The notes: generated from the letters alone by a model not told the origin. A stretch of DNA of 64,000 bases from Hydractinia symbiolongicarpus (GCF_029227915.1 NC_079884.1:434001-498000); one strand, 5' to 3'; counted from the first letter of the stretch, positions 46,150 to 58,771 are shown. Numbers and translations: made by a program.

Positions 46150-46825
46150 GATTGTTTCGAGAGTACGACCGGCACTCCACCCCAGCTTACTAAGTTCAGC
46201 TGGCTTTGAGCTCTACCCCCGCACTCTCGAATTTTAACAAGGACCCTACGACACCAAGACTACGACATATAGCGGAACCACGTGATTGGATGTGTAGGCG
46301 ACACACTTTTCTCACTAGCCCCACGGTTCCAGGGCCCGCCAGCCATGAGACAACGTTATAAAGGGTTTAGTTCATATAAAGCAATTCACTTTTATTTTAT
46401 TGAAGATATTATTTCGGTTTGTCTGTTCAGTATTCATATTACTGTGGAAAGTTTATCATTTCTTGAACATGATAGTTTAGTAGGCGACGTTTCGGGAGAT
46501 CCTTCTCCCATCATCGGGCAAAGTAAAATGATGTTGCGCATGTATTTATATAATTGCAGAGGATCGAAATTCATAAAAAATAACCAATCAGAAACGAGCT
46601 GATAATTACAGTTAATTACGGTAATTAACATTTTCGGATCTGGATGTAGGTAACTACTTCTTCTGTAGGGCTGGTAACCAAATCTCAGACAGTTGATACG
46701 AGATGCTGTTTATGTGTTTGTTACGTTCTACACTGTTGATGGTTTCTTTAATCTTCCTGGCCGTTGTTCTGGATTCTGGTTCACTTTTATTTGAATAACT
46801 ACTGTGATTTATATTTATATGCAAA
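46150..46825 (-). mobile_element. 3' end of a Penelope-like retroelement with a hammerhead-like core
   Basis: On the minus strand an open segment ending at 46654 reads TARKIKETINSVERNKHINS then SYQLSEIWLPALQKK and stop. This resembles the C-terminal tail after the GIY-YIG endonuclease of Penelope-like elements, ending in a PEIWxPxL-like motif. About 140 bases further on is a hammerhead-ribozyme-like core. The rest down to about 46150 contains paired blocks (TCGAGAGT with ACTCTCGA; CCAGC with GCTGG). Reverse transcriptase is missing, so this is a 5'-truncated copy. Confidence 0.6.
46486..46520 (-). ncRNA. Hammerhead-ribozyme-like motif
   Basis: Minus strand: CCGATGA (consensus CUGAUGA, one change at U4), stem II GGGAG-aaggat-CTCCC with the usual adjoining bases, then GAAAC followed by GTC, the cleavage-type triplet. 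Stem III would be only the two pairs of palindromic ACGT, as in minimal or dimeric hammerheads. Stem I pairing is weak, so activity is uncertain. Confidence 0.45.
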
Positions 46826-47786
46826 ACAGGTTAATTAAATATTAAAAAAAAAACAAACATTTCCACAACAAACCATTAAAATAAGCTTGAAAACAGAAAA
46901 CGTTCCAAGTAAACATTATAAATATATATTTCAATATAGTTTTAAAGAAACATATTTCAACGACAAAACCACGCGGTGATCATGTATCATTAAACATCAG
47001 ATGGAACCGGTATCGCAAAAAAACTTCCATCACATGATGACATTATATGAAACCAACATATAAATTTTATGTTAAAACGAGAAAGCGTAGTTTTGGAATT
47101 GGATTGAATCTGTTTCTCATCTTAACAAAGTACAACTTCATGTTCATGACATGATAATATCCATATTATTAAATCTACACAATCTACACGAAGACATTCT
47201 ATCAATCATTCATTTTTGAGATCCACCATGTAACGGTTTAATACTGTAGAGGTGTAAACCACAAATTAACTCTAATTCTCGCTCCAAGGTATCATCCTCG
47301 ACGACCTCTTCAATCCCTGTTAAAACTACTAACAATAACGTGCATTTAAAGTTTCCATTTTAAAAACAACAACAGATGCAAGCATGGAAATAAAACAACT
47401 GGGTAAAAAACTATTTCTATCATTACGCCGAGCGCTACTCAGAAAGACAGTAAGGATTGTTGCCGCTATGATTTGGTGGTTTCTAAACGCGCGGCCTTTT
47501 GCGCTGAACGCGCACGCTCTATAATAAACTTATAATCTTGGTTAAGCGAGAAGAATATTTCAGTATATTCAAACCCCTTAAATAAAAAAGGAAAGGAGAA
47601 AAGATATAGTTCGTGTTTTATATTTTAAATGAATATAAAAATTGCAGTATAAATTATATATAAAAATCTGGAAATAAAAACAATAGAAAAAAAGCAATCG
47701 CTACTTCTTTTATACTCAGAGAATAGGTCATTGACGGTATTCGATTTTGAATTTCAGACTTGCATTTCACAGCAGGAAGTTAATGA
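46826..47786. other. Intergenic spacer between aquaporin paralogues
   Basis: AT-rich, no gene recognised. Confidence 0.45.
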
Positions 47787-49874
47787 TTACAAATTTGAAG
47801 TGGTAGAGTTGAAATTCAATTGGACAGTTGGAATATCTCTTTTGCTGTCGTCATTCTCTAGTTTAAAAACAAATTCGTACGACAGGGACCCCAGCAATGC
47901 TCCAACCAACGGTCCAACCCAGTAAACCTAAATGTAATTATGCATCGTATGCAATAAAAACGTCAATCAACTTTATATGTGGAGAGTTTTTTCGAAGTCT
48001 CTACAGGTAGTAACAAAATCTTTGGAAAACGCTTGGAAACACAACCTCGTTCCCTGGACTATTTTTGGGTTTTTTTCCTATCTGAGACGGCACGAAGAAA
48101 TAAACCTGGGCCAAGCTAGTCTTTACTGCTATTTGATTATGAAAAAAATAACAGAGAAACAATAATGGCCGCAAAACGTCAGTGCAAAATAGACGCAGTA
48201 TGTCATTTTTTTGATTTATTTTTCTGAAAAGTAAAATAATTGGCTTTGTAAGCGAAAGAAAAAAATTCCTTGCGAACGAGGTTGCATGGAAACAAGGTTA
48301 AAAACCTCGTCGGAGTAATGTTGATAACATAACAAATACACTACACAAGAAAAAAATGAGTTACCTACCCAGTGATTGGATAGTTGATTCATGATAATTC
48401 CTGGTGCAAATGCTCTCACAGGATTCATTGCTGCGCCCGTGAACGGCAACTTAAAAACAGTTGACATTATTCACAAAAAGAATTAAGGGAGCACAACCTT
48501 GAAGCTGCACTCATAAAAACCAGATGTAGTGAATCTCTGACAAACAAGTATGATAAATTTTTAACAGTGAATTGTCAGATTTTAGCTGTGCGTCTATTTA
48601 AGGATGTATAGGAGATGTATATATAGAGAAATTTATCGCAAATAGGACTGTCTTGTGATTTCCTAACTAACTAATTTTTTGATTTAGCTACGATCCCTTT
48701 AAAGCAGGTGGGAAAATAACCTTTTCCTTACTCCTAGCATGATTCCAACGGTAACTGAAAAACCAATCGCAAGTGGAGCTTGGAAGCCGATGTATCCGTT
48801 TTTCCGATCTCTCGTCGCTAGCACTGTCCACATCAGTAAGAAAGTCAGCGTCATCTCGATCACGAAACCGATTCCATCAGAAATCAATGGATTTAATGAA
48901 AGAACACCAATATGTTGACGAACTTCGCGTGGTGTGTACAGGTACAATAAACCAGCGCCGGAAAGACCTGAAAAATATGGGACTGCTTACATTATACATA
49001 ATCAGAGGAATTTACATTTAAATTACTTCGCCCTTCCTTTAAATTCTTAATGTGTAGAGTTTAAGAAGTTTGTAAGCCCTCGTTTGTCATAAAGAAAATA
49101 TTGACCAAAGCATTTGTACATTTTACCCCAGATGTTGTTTTAACGAACTGGCTGACCCAGTATTATTTGCTGAAGTAACTTCATTGTTTTGAATATACAC
49201 ATTGTAACAAACAATGAAAAAACAGTATATTTATGTTAGAGAATAACAACATAACCCATTTTGACGAAATGAATGAAATATGATAAATACAAATCCAAAA
49301 TTCACAAGGGTGACATAACTACGCTCATGTTGTAGAAAGGACCCTTGTCCCAAGGGTCTCTTGGCCCCTAAGCCATTAGTACAGCGCGGCAGCTATCAAA
49401 TTAACCAAAAAAGCAAAAGGTTTTTCGAACGAAGTGTCCAAAGAGTACTGAAAACAGTTTTGAAACCACCTTACCTCCGGCAATCTGAGCAGCCACATAA
49501 AACAAAAATCTCGTTATTTTTATTGTCCTAGCAACTAGCAAACCAAAAGAAATAGCTGGATTAAAATAACCACTTTGCTCTAAACTGACAGCTATTAAAA
49601 CTGATACAAGATAACCAACACATATCCCTTGGTGTAAACTAGTTTTTGATGTTAAGGTACATCCACACGATACCAAAATGAAAAGTAAAGTTAGGACAAA
49701 TTCTGCCAAAATGGACTTCCAAAAGTTAAGTGATTTTAGTTCCGTCATTCCAAATTGTTCTTGCCATGTTTCTTGTCTAGGTCTCACAATAAGTACTGTG
49801 CGTTCGTTGGGACTCGATACATATGTCTCGTACGTAGATATTTTGCGGTCTTCTTCGTTCGCCATTCTGAACAT
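47787..49874 (-). CDS. Aquaporin/MIP-family channel, paralogue 2
   Basis: Four exons on the minus strand join to 285 residues from the ATG at 49874: 49475-49874, 48732-48967, 48369-48449 and 47787-47927. An in-frame ATG at 49865 would give 282. The cytoplasmic N-terminus is about 40 residues longer than paralogue 1. MIP landmarks are FWKSILAEFVLTLLF, SGYFNPAISFGLL with a normal NPA (105-107), YIGFQAPLAIGFSV in helix 5, TGAAMNPVRAFAPG with NPV (221-223) and Arg224, and VYWVGPLVG in helix 6. The helix-5 selectivity position is Ile and the loop-E position Ala, as in less water-specific channels. Exons 2, 3 and 4 (236, 81 and 141 nt) match paralogue 1 exactly, proving tandem duplication. It is a membrane pore for water or small uncharged solutes; the true substrate is unknown. 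Confidence 0.94.
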
Positions 49875-51573
49875 CACAACAATCTTATAAACTAATTATT
49901 TAGGGGGCGTGAGTTTTTAATGAGTTTTGAAGAAAATATTTTGAAGAAAATTAAACAAAAGTCGCTAATAATAATAATACTTCCCACAGTTTCTGAATAT
50001 ACATCTCTGTTTCAACAGTGAATTTCTATTTACAAATGCACTAATGATCGATAACACAACCTCAGAGCAAAAACAAGATCGTACATACACCCAACCTCGT
50101 TCCAAGCTACTGTTGCCTCCTGGGTGTAAAAAGAGATAACAGACACTGGGAATGATGTTGACATACATCATATTTATAATTTACATCCACAACACAAAAA
50201 TGGAAATTCACTTTTACGTTTATTCAGCATATTATCTTTACCACTGACAAAGAGCAAGATGAACAATAGTCGTGGAGTGTCTGATAATTTACTGTCCTCT
50301 AAATATCCTCCTTCTTAACGGCTGACTGTTCATACTTTGTCACTAGTGTTTGTTTAACATATGCAGAAAGGAGGAGAGTACTTACTCACCTCCTGATTTT
50401 TATACACCAACATGTACCTAAATATTTTTGGTTAAAAGCTCTTTAATAATCAGACGTGTTTCGTTGGAATATAATTTGAGAGTTGTTATTACTTAAAAGC
50501 ACTGTGAGTTATAACAAAACAGGCGGGACACAAATTATGAGGTTATAAAACTTGTGAATTAAATGTGGCCCTTTGAGTCAGCATGCGCTGCCTCGTACAA
50601 GACACTATCAACCTCTCTATACTAACCCAATTTTAGACATCAGTTAAACAAAATTTCTCGTGTTCTCTTTTTGCGTAAAGCATTGCGGACAAGACTACTT
50701 ATTGAGAAAGCCCATTCTTTTTAAATCGTTGTGGCTGCAGAGAAACAATTTAAACCGTGCGGATACTTCAGATTGGGTCAGAACAACAGGGCTAGGATTT
50801 TCGTCCCGGGCGAAAGGTCATGTAATTAAAAGAAATAAAATCAACCAGGGTTGAAAAATGATGCCTGTGATGGGGGTGCATGCAAAATAGTAACTTTCGC
50901 GATCAAAATATCGAAGAAAAAATTAGACGTAAACCAATCGTATTACAGAACTTACCGGACTATACGAAGAGTTTTTTCGCCGCCTTCCTCGGTGTCAAAA
51001 TAAGAAGAATCCCTGGTGACGAGTTTGCCATTAAAATGTGTGCAAGTGTTTTGACATCGTCCATGAAAAGTGACGGTCAAGTAGAAAGCTATTAAAATGT
51101 CCTTTTTGTGTTATTTTTACCAAATATTGCTTTTAGTATTATCGCGTCTAACTTTTAAGAACATGATGTCTAAAATAACAGCATTGACTTTGACTCCCTT
51201 CTAGTCTTGCCTTTATTTACTTTCGAGCCATTCTGTTTATTGTTTCCCCGACAAGTGCGCCTTACTCGTCACCTCCCCCCCCCCCCCCCCTCTCGCAACA
51301 TGAATAAGGGGCTAATTTTCCTCGCTAAAATATCTTTCGCGAAATTTTATTTACCCGGTATTATCGGGAACCAAAATTTTTTTGTCGCGAAAACTAGGTA
51401 CAGTTAACTGTGATTATGATTAAAAGATTAAAGGACTTTTGTTGCTCCGCGTGTGTTTCGCTACAATACGAGAGCCTAGGGGCTTATATAGGGGGCCGCT
51501 GTCTTTTCGCTTTTTCATTCCTAGCTAGTGCCACAAAACTAAAAGATATAGCCCCGATGAACAAACAAACAAA
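49875..51573. other. Region between aquaporin 2 and the chromodomain gene (divergent)
   Basis: It should hold two divergent promoters. A 16-base poly-C run is at 51275-51290. The frame at 50880-51095 (+) encodes an unrecognised basic peptide and is not called. No TATA box could be assigned. Confidence 0.45.
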
Positions 51574-54500
51574 ATGGCACAGTCAGCTGTGAACAATATT
51601 TCTGAAGAAACGAACCCAACTAATCCTATCTTGTCTAATGACAGTGGTACATGTACTGAAGAAGAAGAGGAGATCATGCAGGAAACAAGCAAAGGAGACA
51701 CCGTAATTGAAAGACTTCATTTCAACAAGAGTCTTGTCGTTGAGAAGATTGTGGACGTTTCTTTTTCAAAGGTAGGGTGTTGGGGAAGCAGGTGGTATAT
51801 AACCAAACTGTCAGGAAAATCATAAATTTACAATTACTTTAAAACGCGATTCAGTGTAAATCCATCTTTTATTTGTTACAACACTCTCTTTGAACTGCTG
51901 AGCTGTAAAGTTGTTAGCTCAGAAGGCTCTCCGTGTAGGCTCCTGAACACGAAAGAAATGAGATTTTTTGTGAACAAATTTAAGAGAATGTTTATGATTA
52001 AATAATTTTTTTATCATAAGACAAAAGTATATACAAATCTGAATGCCAAGAGAGGGTGCCGATAAGTTGCAAACGCCCGCATATATAAGGGCGAGTTTGG
52101 GCGACTTTTCTAATTAAATTGGTGGTTGTTGCCCGGAACCGCCCGCACTTTCCCGAACTTGCCCAAACTTGCCCGGAACATTCCCGAAATGGAATTCCTT
52201 GTAACAAACCATGCGGACGATAGTTGGAAGAAGGCGCTTGAAGATAAAGGAGTTAATAAAGTTTATATATAAGTTATTTATCAAGTAAATCTTTTTTAAA
52301 CTATCAAAAACAGTTCCTTTAAGAACTTTGCTACCACATAGTAAGTTTATTTGAATTTTTATAACGGCAAACTCGCCCGAAAAAACGCCCGCACTTTTTA
52401 CGGCGTATACGGCTTATTGGCACCCTCGTTGAATGTCACATAGTACAACTACGGACCCAACTACGGACACCGGCCCAGCTTTGGACGCGGGACTGGCCCG
52501 TCTCTAGACAAGCCGGCCCGTCAAAAGACGGGTCGGTGCGTTCGCAATCAGGATGGCCCCATCTATTGACGGGCCCGGCCCAAATTTGGACAAGTGTATG
52601 CAAATACGTCTTAAGTTGGTACAGGCCCAACTATTGACAAAGGAATCTCTTGCTTTTAAAAGTCATATCATCAGATGGGACAGACTTAACTGTACACAAA
52701 GGTCTCTTGCAATTTTAGAAAATGTGTCATAAGATGGGACAGTCCTAAACTATTGACAAACAATTCCCATGCCTTTAAAAGACTGTGTCATAAGATGGGA
52801 CAGGCCCAAGTATTAACAAAGGACACTAGTGTTTTCAAAAATTGTAGTAAGAAAGGGACAGATCCAACTACTGACACTTTTTAGAAACAGCCACAACATG
52901 GGTCAGTTTGAAGACTCACAGACTAAAGTTGAGCCTTGATGGGAAACACACTGTTTCAAATCTCAAAAAAATTGAAGACAGGTCTGGCCCAACTGTGGAC
53001 AAATGCAGTGTCTATAGGGAGGACAAAAGAAAACAAAAAATATACGGAGGAAAGTAAATCATGAATTCTCTAAATATAATCTAATACAAATACAAATTAA
53101 CTTATAATATTTCTTTGAATCATAGTCATAATCTTTCTGTTTCTTGAATTTATAACAAAATATTTCAATCATGGATGCCCCAGCCTAAATGATTTTCGCT
53201 CTCAAGTTACGTAATAGGTCAAGTTGCAATAATTCCATCAAAGATTTTATTGAAAATTAAACATAGCAAAATAGCTTAAACAAAAGCTTTGCTATATAGC
53301 TATAGCTATACCTTTGAATATATATAATATGAAATTACACTGAGCTAAATGTTATATTTTGATATCTGAGTAATAATTATTTGGCTAGTCATTAAGCACA
53401 CAAACATCTCCAATCATTCAAAAAGAAAGTCTCTAACTGCTTTTTAAAATGTACTCGCAGATATGGTCTTGCACCAAGAATTGCCAAGTAGTTCCAAGTA
53501 TAGTTGTGTTTTTGCTACCCACAACAATCTTGAAATGCATAACTTGATTTAATCTCAGCTAGTCATATACAACAATAATTTGGCAAAAGTTGCAGCAGTT
53601 CAGTTTTTTCATTTTTGGAGTTGGTTTACGTTAAATACAAGGTCTTGAAGTATGCAAACATGTCAAAAGATGGGCCACCGTGTGAAAAGATGGTCCGTCC
53701 CGTCTTTAGATAGGCTGTGTTCTAAGTTGGGTCAGAATACAACCATCAGCTGAGGGAAGACACAGACTTTTAATAGTCAAACTGTCACAGAAAGAAGAAG
53801 CAATGATTAAACAAGAACTACAAGAATCAGAATTAGTAAAGCTAAATTAGCAAAAACTCACCTATAACTACACAGTATGACAGGTTTGGTTACAAGCCTC
53901 AAAAAATTCTGTGCATGATCTGCATCGGGCACCGATTGTGAACGCGACATCAAAGATGGAGCCCTAAAAGTAGTGCACATGAAATTTGTGAGAATTTTTA
54001 AATTCCCAGCACCCAAAATGAATTTCTATTCTGTTGCAACATAACATGTTCCTCAAGTTGTTGTTAATTCACAGAAAAGCAATGCTCTACGACAATAGAA
54101 AAAATGTTTAGTATAATAATATGCCAGTTCCGTCTGTCTGCCTGTCTGTGACTTTTAAAAAGACTTTTTTACCACCCGAATGCCCGAGTTTTTTGAGTTT
54201 TTTGTTTTGTTTACATTTGTCTCGCAACTGTTATAAACCACATGATAGAAAAAAGCAGTATGATTCGCTAAAAGACATACTTTCTAACGAGCAGAATTCA
54301 AATAGAAAGTTCCCTTGGGGTAACAACAAACAAACATAAAAATTTCTCAACAAAGTTATCAACAAAAGACGAACTAAAGAAGCGGATAAATAATGTCTCA
54401 TTCAATCTCTTAGTCTTAAAAAAGTGCAGATATTTAAAGCAAGAAAAGTCAAAGTGGAGAAGTAGAGTGGATTAAAAAACCATATAATTTTAGAGCAGTG

Positions 54501-57500
54501 TTATCATCGACACACAAAACAACAACAAAATAATGGTCCATTCGTCTTGAAGAAAGTGCAAAAAGGAAAGTGTTTCAAAAACGATTATATGAAAAAGAAA
54601 GAAAAGTCCAGGGTAAGAAGTAAAAGAAGAAGTAGAAAAGTGAAGTTACTTTGGAAGTGAAGAGTGGAGCTAGAAGTAGTTTAAGTAAAGTTAGAAGTAG
54701 AAAATGAATGCTAGAGTTTCAAGTGAATTGGAATTGAGAAAAAGTAAGAATTTTGATATTTTTAGACGTTCTGTTTCTATATGTAGCACACTTAAAAATG
54801 TAAAAAAATCCATTGGAGCTTCAGATTCTTTTTATAGTTTATAGTTTACCGCGTTTTTTATAAAAAAGCTAGCATTTGTTTGCAATTTTTTTTTGCATAA
54901 TTAATGTATCCCCTGGTGCATAACTAATGTATTTGTCCTAAAATTCAAAATGCTGCACAAAGCTGTTAGCTGGGAAACAATTGTGCTAGCAAAACAAAAA
55001 ATTTTCGTTTGTTGAACTTACTGCAAATGTCATAATTTTTATATTGCTGTTGTTTCTCTTTATATGTGTTTAACTAAACACGAATAGCTAGCTGGGTATC
55101 TGTTTTAGCTAAAGTTACCTTCAAGCTTCATAGTTAGCTAGCTAGCTAGGCTAGCTAAACCAATGATTAATATTGTTATTCCTCTTTTCAGCTATTTATA
55201 TCTACCTTAGTAGTCAAACTTGGGGATCTTATTTGAGCACGAATTATAATGTAACAAGCCACAAAGTCATTCAAAGGTTTTTTGAACTTTTAGGATAGTG
55301 AGAGGAAATACTTTTATCACGTTTTCTGTAAACTTTACTTTAAAAGGACGATTTTGTAAAACTTGAAGTGTGTGCCTTAATTGGAGTAAGTTTTATTGTA
55401 TTGTTGTTGACATCCTGTTAAACGTAGCATGTAAATTACCAGGTTAAATATTTTTACCCGGGTTGATGTTTTTTACAAAGGTTGTTGGCATTTTGGGTGA
55501 AATTTACCTGGGTTTTTGACATTTGTGGTTAACATTTCTCAGAAGTTGATAGTATGGTTGTCCGTTTACATTGTTTGTGTTGCAAACTGCTGTTTTTTAA
55601 AATGCTGTGTAAACTTGTGGAAAAAGACCACATGAAAGAAAATTTTTTTGTACAATTAGACTTTAGTGTGAGCTGTTGTGTAAGTTGATTTTTTTATATT
55701 TTGTGTTATAAATTTTTATAAACTTTAAATAATTGTTTGTGATGTCAGTTTTGCTGGAAGAAAATTCAATGGTTACATGATTTTGTTTTTCTTAGGAATT
55801 TCTCAAAATTTTGTTGATGTTGTTGTTGGAAAAAATATTTGTTGATGATATTTTATGTTTAACTTTTATGAGGAAGGACCATAGGCAAGTATATATACTA
55901 AAAGAAATAATTTGATATTCTACACTTTCCAAATTGTATTTTTGTATGCACTAAAATGACTGCTTTTTTTGTACTTGAATTTGATGTGTTCCATATCCTT
56001 TTTGGTGAAAGATTTTATGGGTAAAGACAATATAGAACATGTCAATTGAATTGATTTTTGTTTCTTTTGATTCGTTCCTCAGAAACCTATGTGTTCTACA
56101 TTTAGTATAAACTTTTGTGAGGAAGGACCATACAATGTTTTCAGAATAATGATTTTTGTTGATTTGGAATTTACTCTTTTGCTCATTGCTTTTTTGACAT
56201 TTTAGTTTAAAATGCTTGGTAAAGGGCAGGAACATTGGACAAAAATATTGTTTTATTAACCGGTTAGTTTTTACATTTTGGGCATATTTTCGCGCGAGAG
56301 GATGGTATGCAACCGAATAAATGATTTTTCAAAATTTAAATTTAATGTTTTCCAAACTACAGCTTTTTGATATTGTTGTATAAGCATTTAGGAAAAAGAC
56401 AATGTTTATAATGCGCAAAGAACTTATTTTCGTAGATCTGTGCTTACTCTTGCAAGCTTTTCTTTTCAAAACTTCACATAAAAATATTGAAGGTTTTCAA
56501 CATAATCACATAAGATGTATTATATATATATATATATATATATTTGAGATGTGTTATTTCTGGCATTGTTATTATTGGTGTTGTGACTGCTAATGTTGTA
56601 ACTTTCTACCAATTGGATTTTACACCTTCCAAGAATTTTTGTTGGCAGGATTTCATGCGATTTGAAAATTGACATTTTGTGTAAGATTTTAAGAACTTTC
56701 TTGTTAAATAGGACTTACTCCTTGCAAACGTTCTTTTTTTACATTTTCAGATTATTTTTTGTTAAAAAGCAGTATTCGATATATATACTGAAATATTGGC
56801 TATGTCATCAAAATCAAATGACAGAACTTTTTAATTGTTTTTCTGAATAAATAAATATTTTTTGTACTTTTAGTAGGGACTTTGCTGACTTTAACAAATT
56901 TTTTTAACCCTCATATCTTCTTGGCCATTCGTCAATAGCACTCATCATCATTCTCATCAGCATTTCAAGCTCTGCATATATAGAAAACAGATAAACAAAT
57001 TTCGTCAATTTTTTGTTGCTGTTAGAAAAGACCTAAACAACCTATTTTTTCATTGCCCTTCTGCCTAAGTGGATTTCTCCACGGGCTTTATCGACTAGTA
57101 ATATATAAAAATAGGTCTTTGTGAATAAATTTACACATACACGATCACTGCGCCTGATTCCATGTATTTTCTTGTTGGTGTACCCGATTCTGATCGAACA
57201 CGATCGTGTACCATTACTTGAATGTCAAGCCCGATTTATTGTATACGATAAAAACAAATCTTTTGAGGCCTGAGTTAGAAAACAAAGATTTTACGCAAAA
57301 CTCAGCCCCTATATTTATGAAGAGCTGTCTGCATGGACGGCATGTTTTTCCGCAAATCCTATATATAATTGGTTTAAAAGTGTCACGTGACATTTGATGA
57401 CCAGAAAAATTTTTTATTACGAGATATGTCAATTTGATGTTTCTTTTTTAATCACAAGATTGTTGACTCACCGTAAAATAGCAAAAAAGTTTTGGAGCCC

Positions 57501-58771
57501 TTCAGACGAGTTTAAAATTTTGCCTGGAAAAGCCCGCAGCCATTTTGAAAATACTTTTTGGCTGTGAAGTAAAGCATCAACCTTTTTTGTGGCTGAATCA
57601 ACAAAATTGAAAGACCTGTTTTGCATTCAGGAATAATTCACACAAAACACATAGGGTATTTTTGAATGCCCACATGTCCAGCTATCCAAAATATATAAAC
57701 CAGAGTAGCTTTAATGTATATACATAAAAAGTTATTTTTAATTTTATTTTTTTTTAAAAAAATACCCCCATTAACCAGTGTCTGCCTGTTTTGGCAAGGG
57801 GACGTTGACAAAAACTTTCATCATACATAACAGACTTTATTTTTTGCAAATAATATCTGGTGTTAAAAGGTCATCTAAACCCTTGATCGGTCAGCAAAGA
57901 AAAACTCAAAAATTCATGAAAAACTTTGCCATTATTAATCATTAAGGGTGCGCTCCTGGTTTAAATGGAGATTTATGCACTATTTTAAGGTAGTTCTCAG
58001 AATCCTTGGATCTCAGGCGGCTTAAGTAAAGCTAAGTGAAATAATGATTGGTAATGGCTGTGGTGGGGAGACAACGAGCATATACGTAATATTTTGTTGT
58101 TGTTCTAATTTGTCTTTTGTACTTTTTTTCTTTGCATATACAGTAGCCTTTTGTGCATGCTTTTTTTTTTTAGGGGGGGGGGGGGATTTAAAACATATTT
58201 ATCACTTGGGAGATAATAATAAAGATTAAATAATTAATAGCATATATAATAATTGCAAAAAATAAATTAAAATTTCAAACGAAATTTGAGCAGACTTCTT
58301 TTTGTAAAAACAAGGACCCAAAATAAATTATTTTTATTGTAGTGCTTGGTCTTGGTAATGGTTGCTATGTTTTTATTTTTTATAACTCTAAAAAGATTTT
58401 TTTTGTATAAGTCACTATGCTTTCCCTAACCAGTAAAAGTATACCCTTATTATTAATGTAGAAAGCTGGATTGTGTGGGCGTGATTTCGCCTCTGCAAGT
58501 AAATTTAAACTACTAATGCTTTGCAATTTTAAGAAAATTGATTTAAGTAAAAATTGAACACTTCTGCCTGTTATTGATTTTTAGGGTCCCAGGCAAATGC
58601 TAACCAACCAATTGTGTAAAAGTACGAATTGTCTTCTAGGAGGGTGATCGCTTTTATCGTGTGCAATGGGAAGAAACATGGGAACGAGAAGAGGATCTGT
58701 TACTTGCATGCAAAGATTTACTTCGCGATTACTGGGAGAATCACTTGATATCTTATGTTTCTCAGGAAAAG
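51574..58771 (+). CDS. Chromodomain protein, first two coding exons (3' end not found)
   Basis: Exon 1 is 51574-51771 (66 codons) and exon 2 is 58640-58771 (44 codons), both phase 0, joined across a 6.9-kb GT-AG intron. The N-terminus is acidic and low in complexity, then a chromodomain spans about residues 55-104: LVVEKIVDVSFSK joins EGDRFYRVQWEETWEREEDL and a helix LLLACKDLLRDYWENHL. The loop between the core Trp and the TWE motif is shortened, and the first cage aromatic is replaced (LVVEK where HP1 has YAVEK), so methyl-lysine binding is doubtful. Exon 2 ends at a good donor, AAG then GTATGA; reading through gives a stop after one more codon. Later exons were not found before the window edge, so the gene is partial or very short. 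The start is the first ATG in the open frame. Confidence 0.72.
52049..52429. mobile_element. MITE related to 18593-19065
   Basis: Ends read agagagggtgccgataagtt and, in reverse complement, cgagggtgccaataagccgt. Flanking direct repeats are TGAATGCCA (52040-52048) and TGAATGTCA (52430-52438), 9 bp with one mismatch. The internal sequence matches the other copy in reverse complement (caaaccatgcggacgat, gaaggcgcttgaagataa). It lies in the chromodomain gene intron. Confidence 0.85.
52440..53770. mobile_element. Degenerate element with GGCCCGTC-rich ends and internal tandem repeats
   Basis: The left part has ggcccgtctctagacaagcc and a hairpin CCCGTC-AAAA-GACGGG. The right part (about 53655-53735) carries similar blocks in the opposite sense (gatgggcc, gtcccgtctttaga). 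Between them are 60-bp tandem repeats at 52621-52905. No coding region is seen; the superfamily is unknown. Confidence 0.5.
52621..52905. repeat. 60-bp degenerate tandem repeat, about 4.5 units
   Basis: Units start near 52621, 52681, 52740, 52801 and 52859. Shared words are gggacaggcccaactattgacaa-like starts, cttttaaaa in the middle and cataagatgggaca at the join. Confidence 0.85.
54113..57097 (+). mobile_element. Possible 3-kb Helitron-like element
   Basis: The left end tataataatatgccagttcc, then tgtctgcctgtctgtgac resembles the left end of the short element at 16062. The right end has hairpin GTGGA-TTTC-TCCAC, then gggctttatcgaCTAG and T, as at 16204. No other matching end lies between. 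No Rep/helicase coding is seen. Joining the two ends into one element is inference. A TA repeat at about 56519-56543 lies inside. Confidence 0.4.

Noticed and set aside
49875-49877. GTG as start of aquaporin paralogue 2
   Set aside because: An in-frame ATG follows at 49874 and another at 49865; a GTG start is not expected in an animal gene.
50880-51095. 71-codon + strand frame upstream of the chromodomain gene
   Set aside because: No domain, no splice context and no similarity that I can name.
57206-57432. Overlapping frames on both strands
   Set aside because: Neither shows a known motif; they lie in intronic AT-rich DNA.
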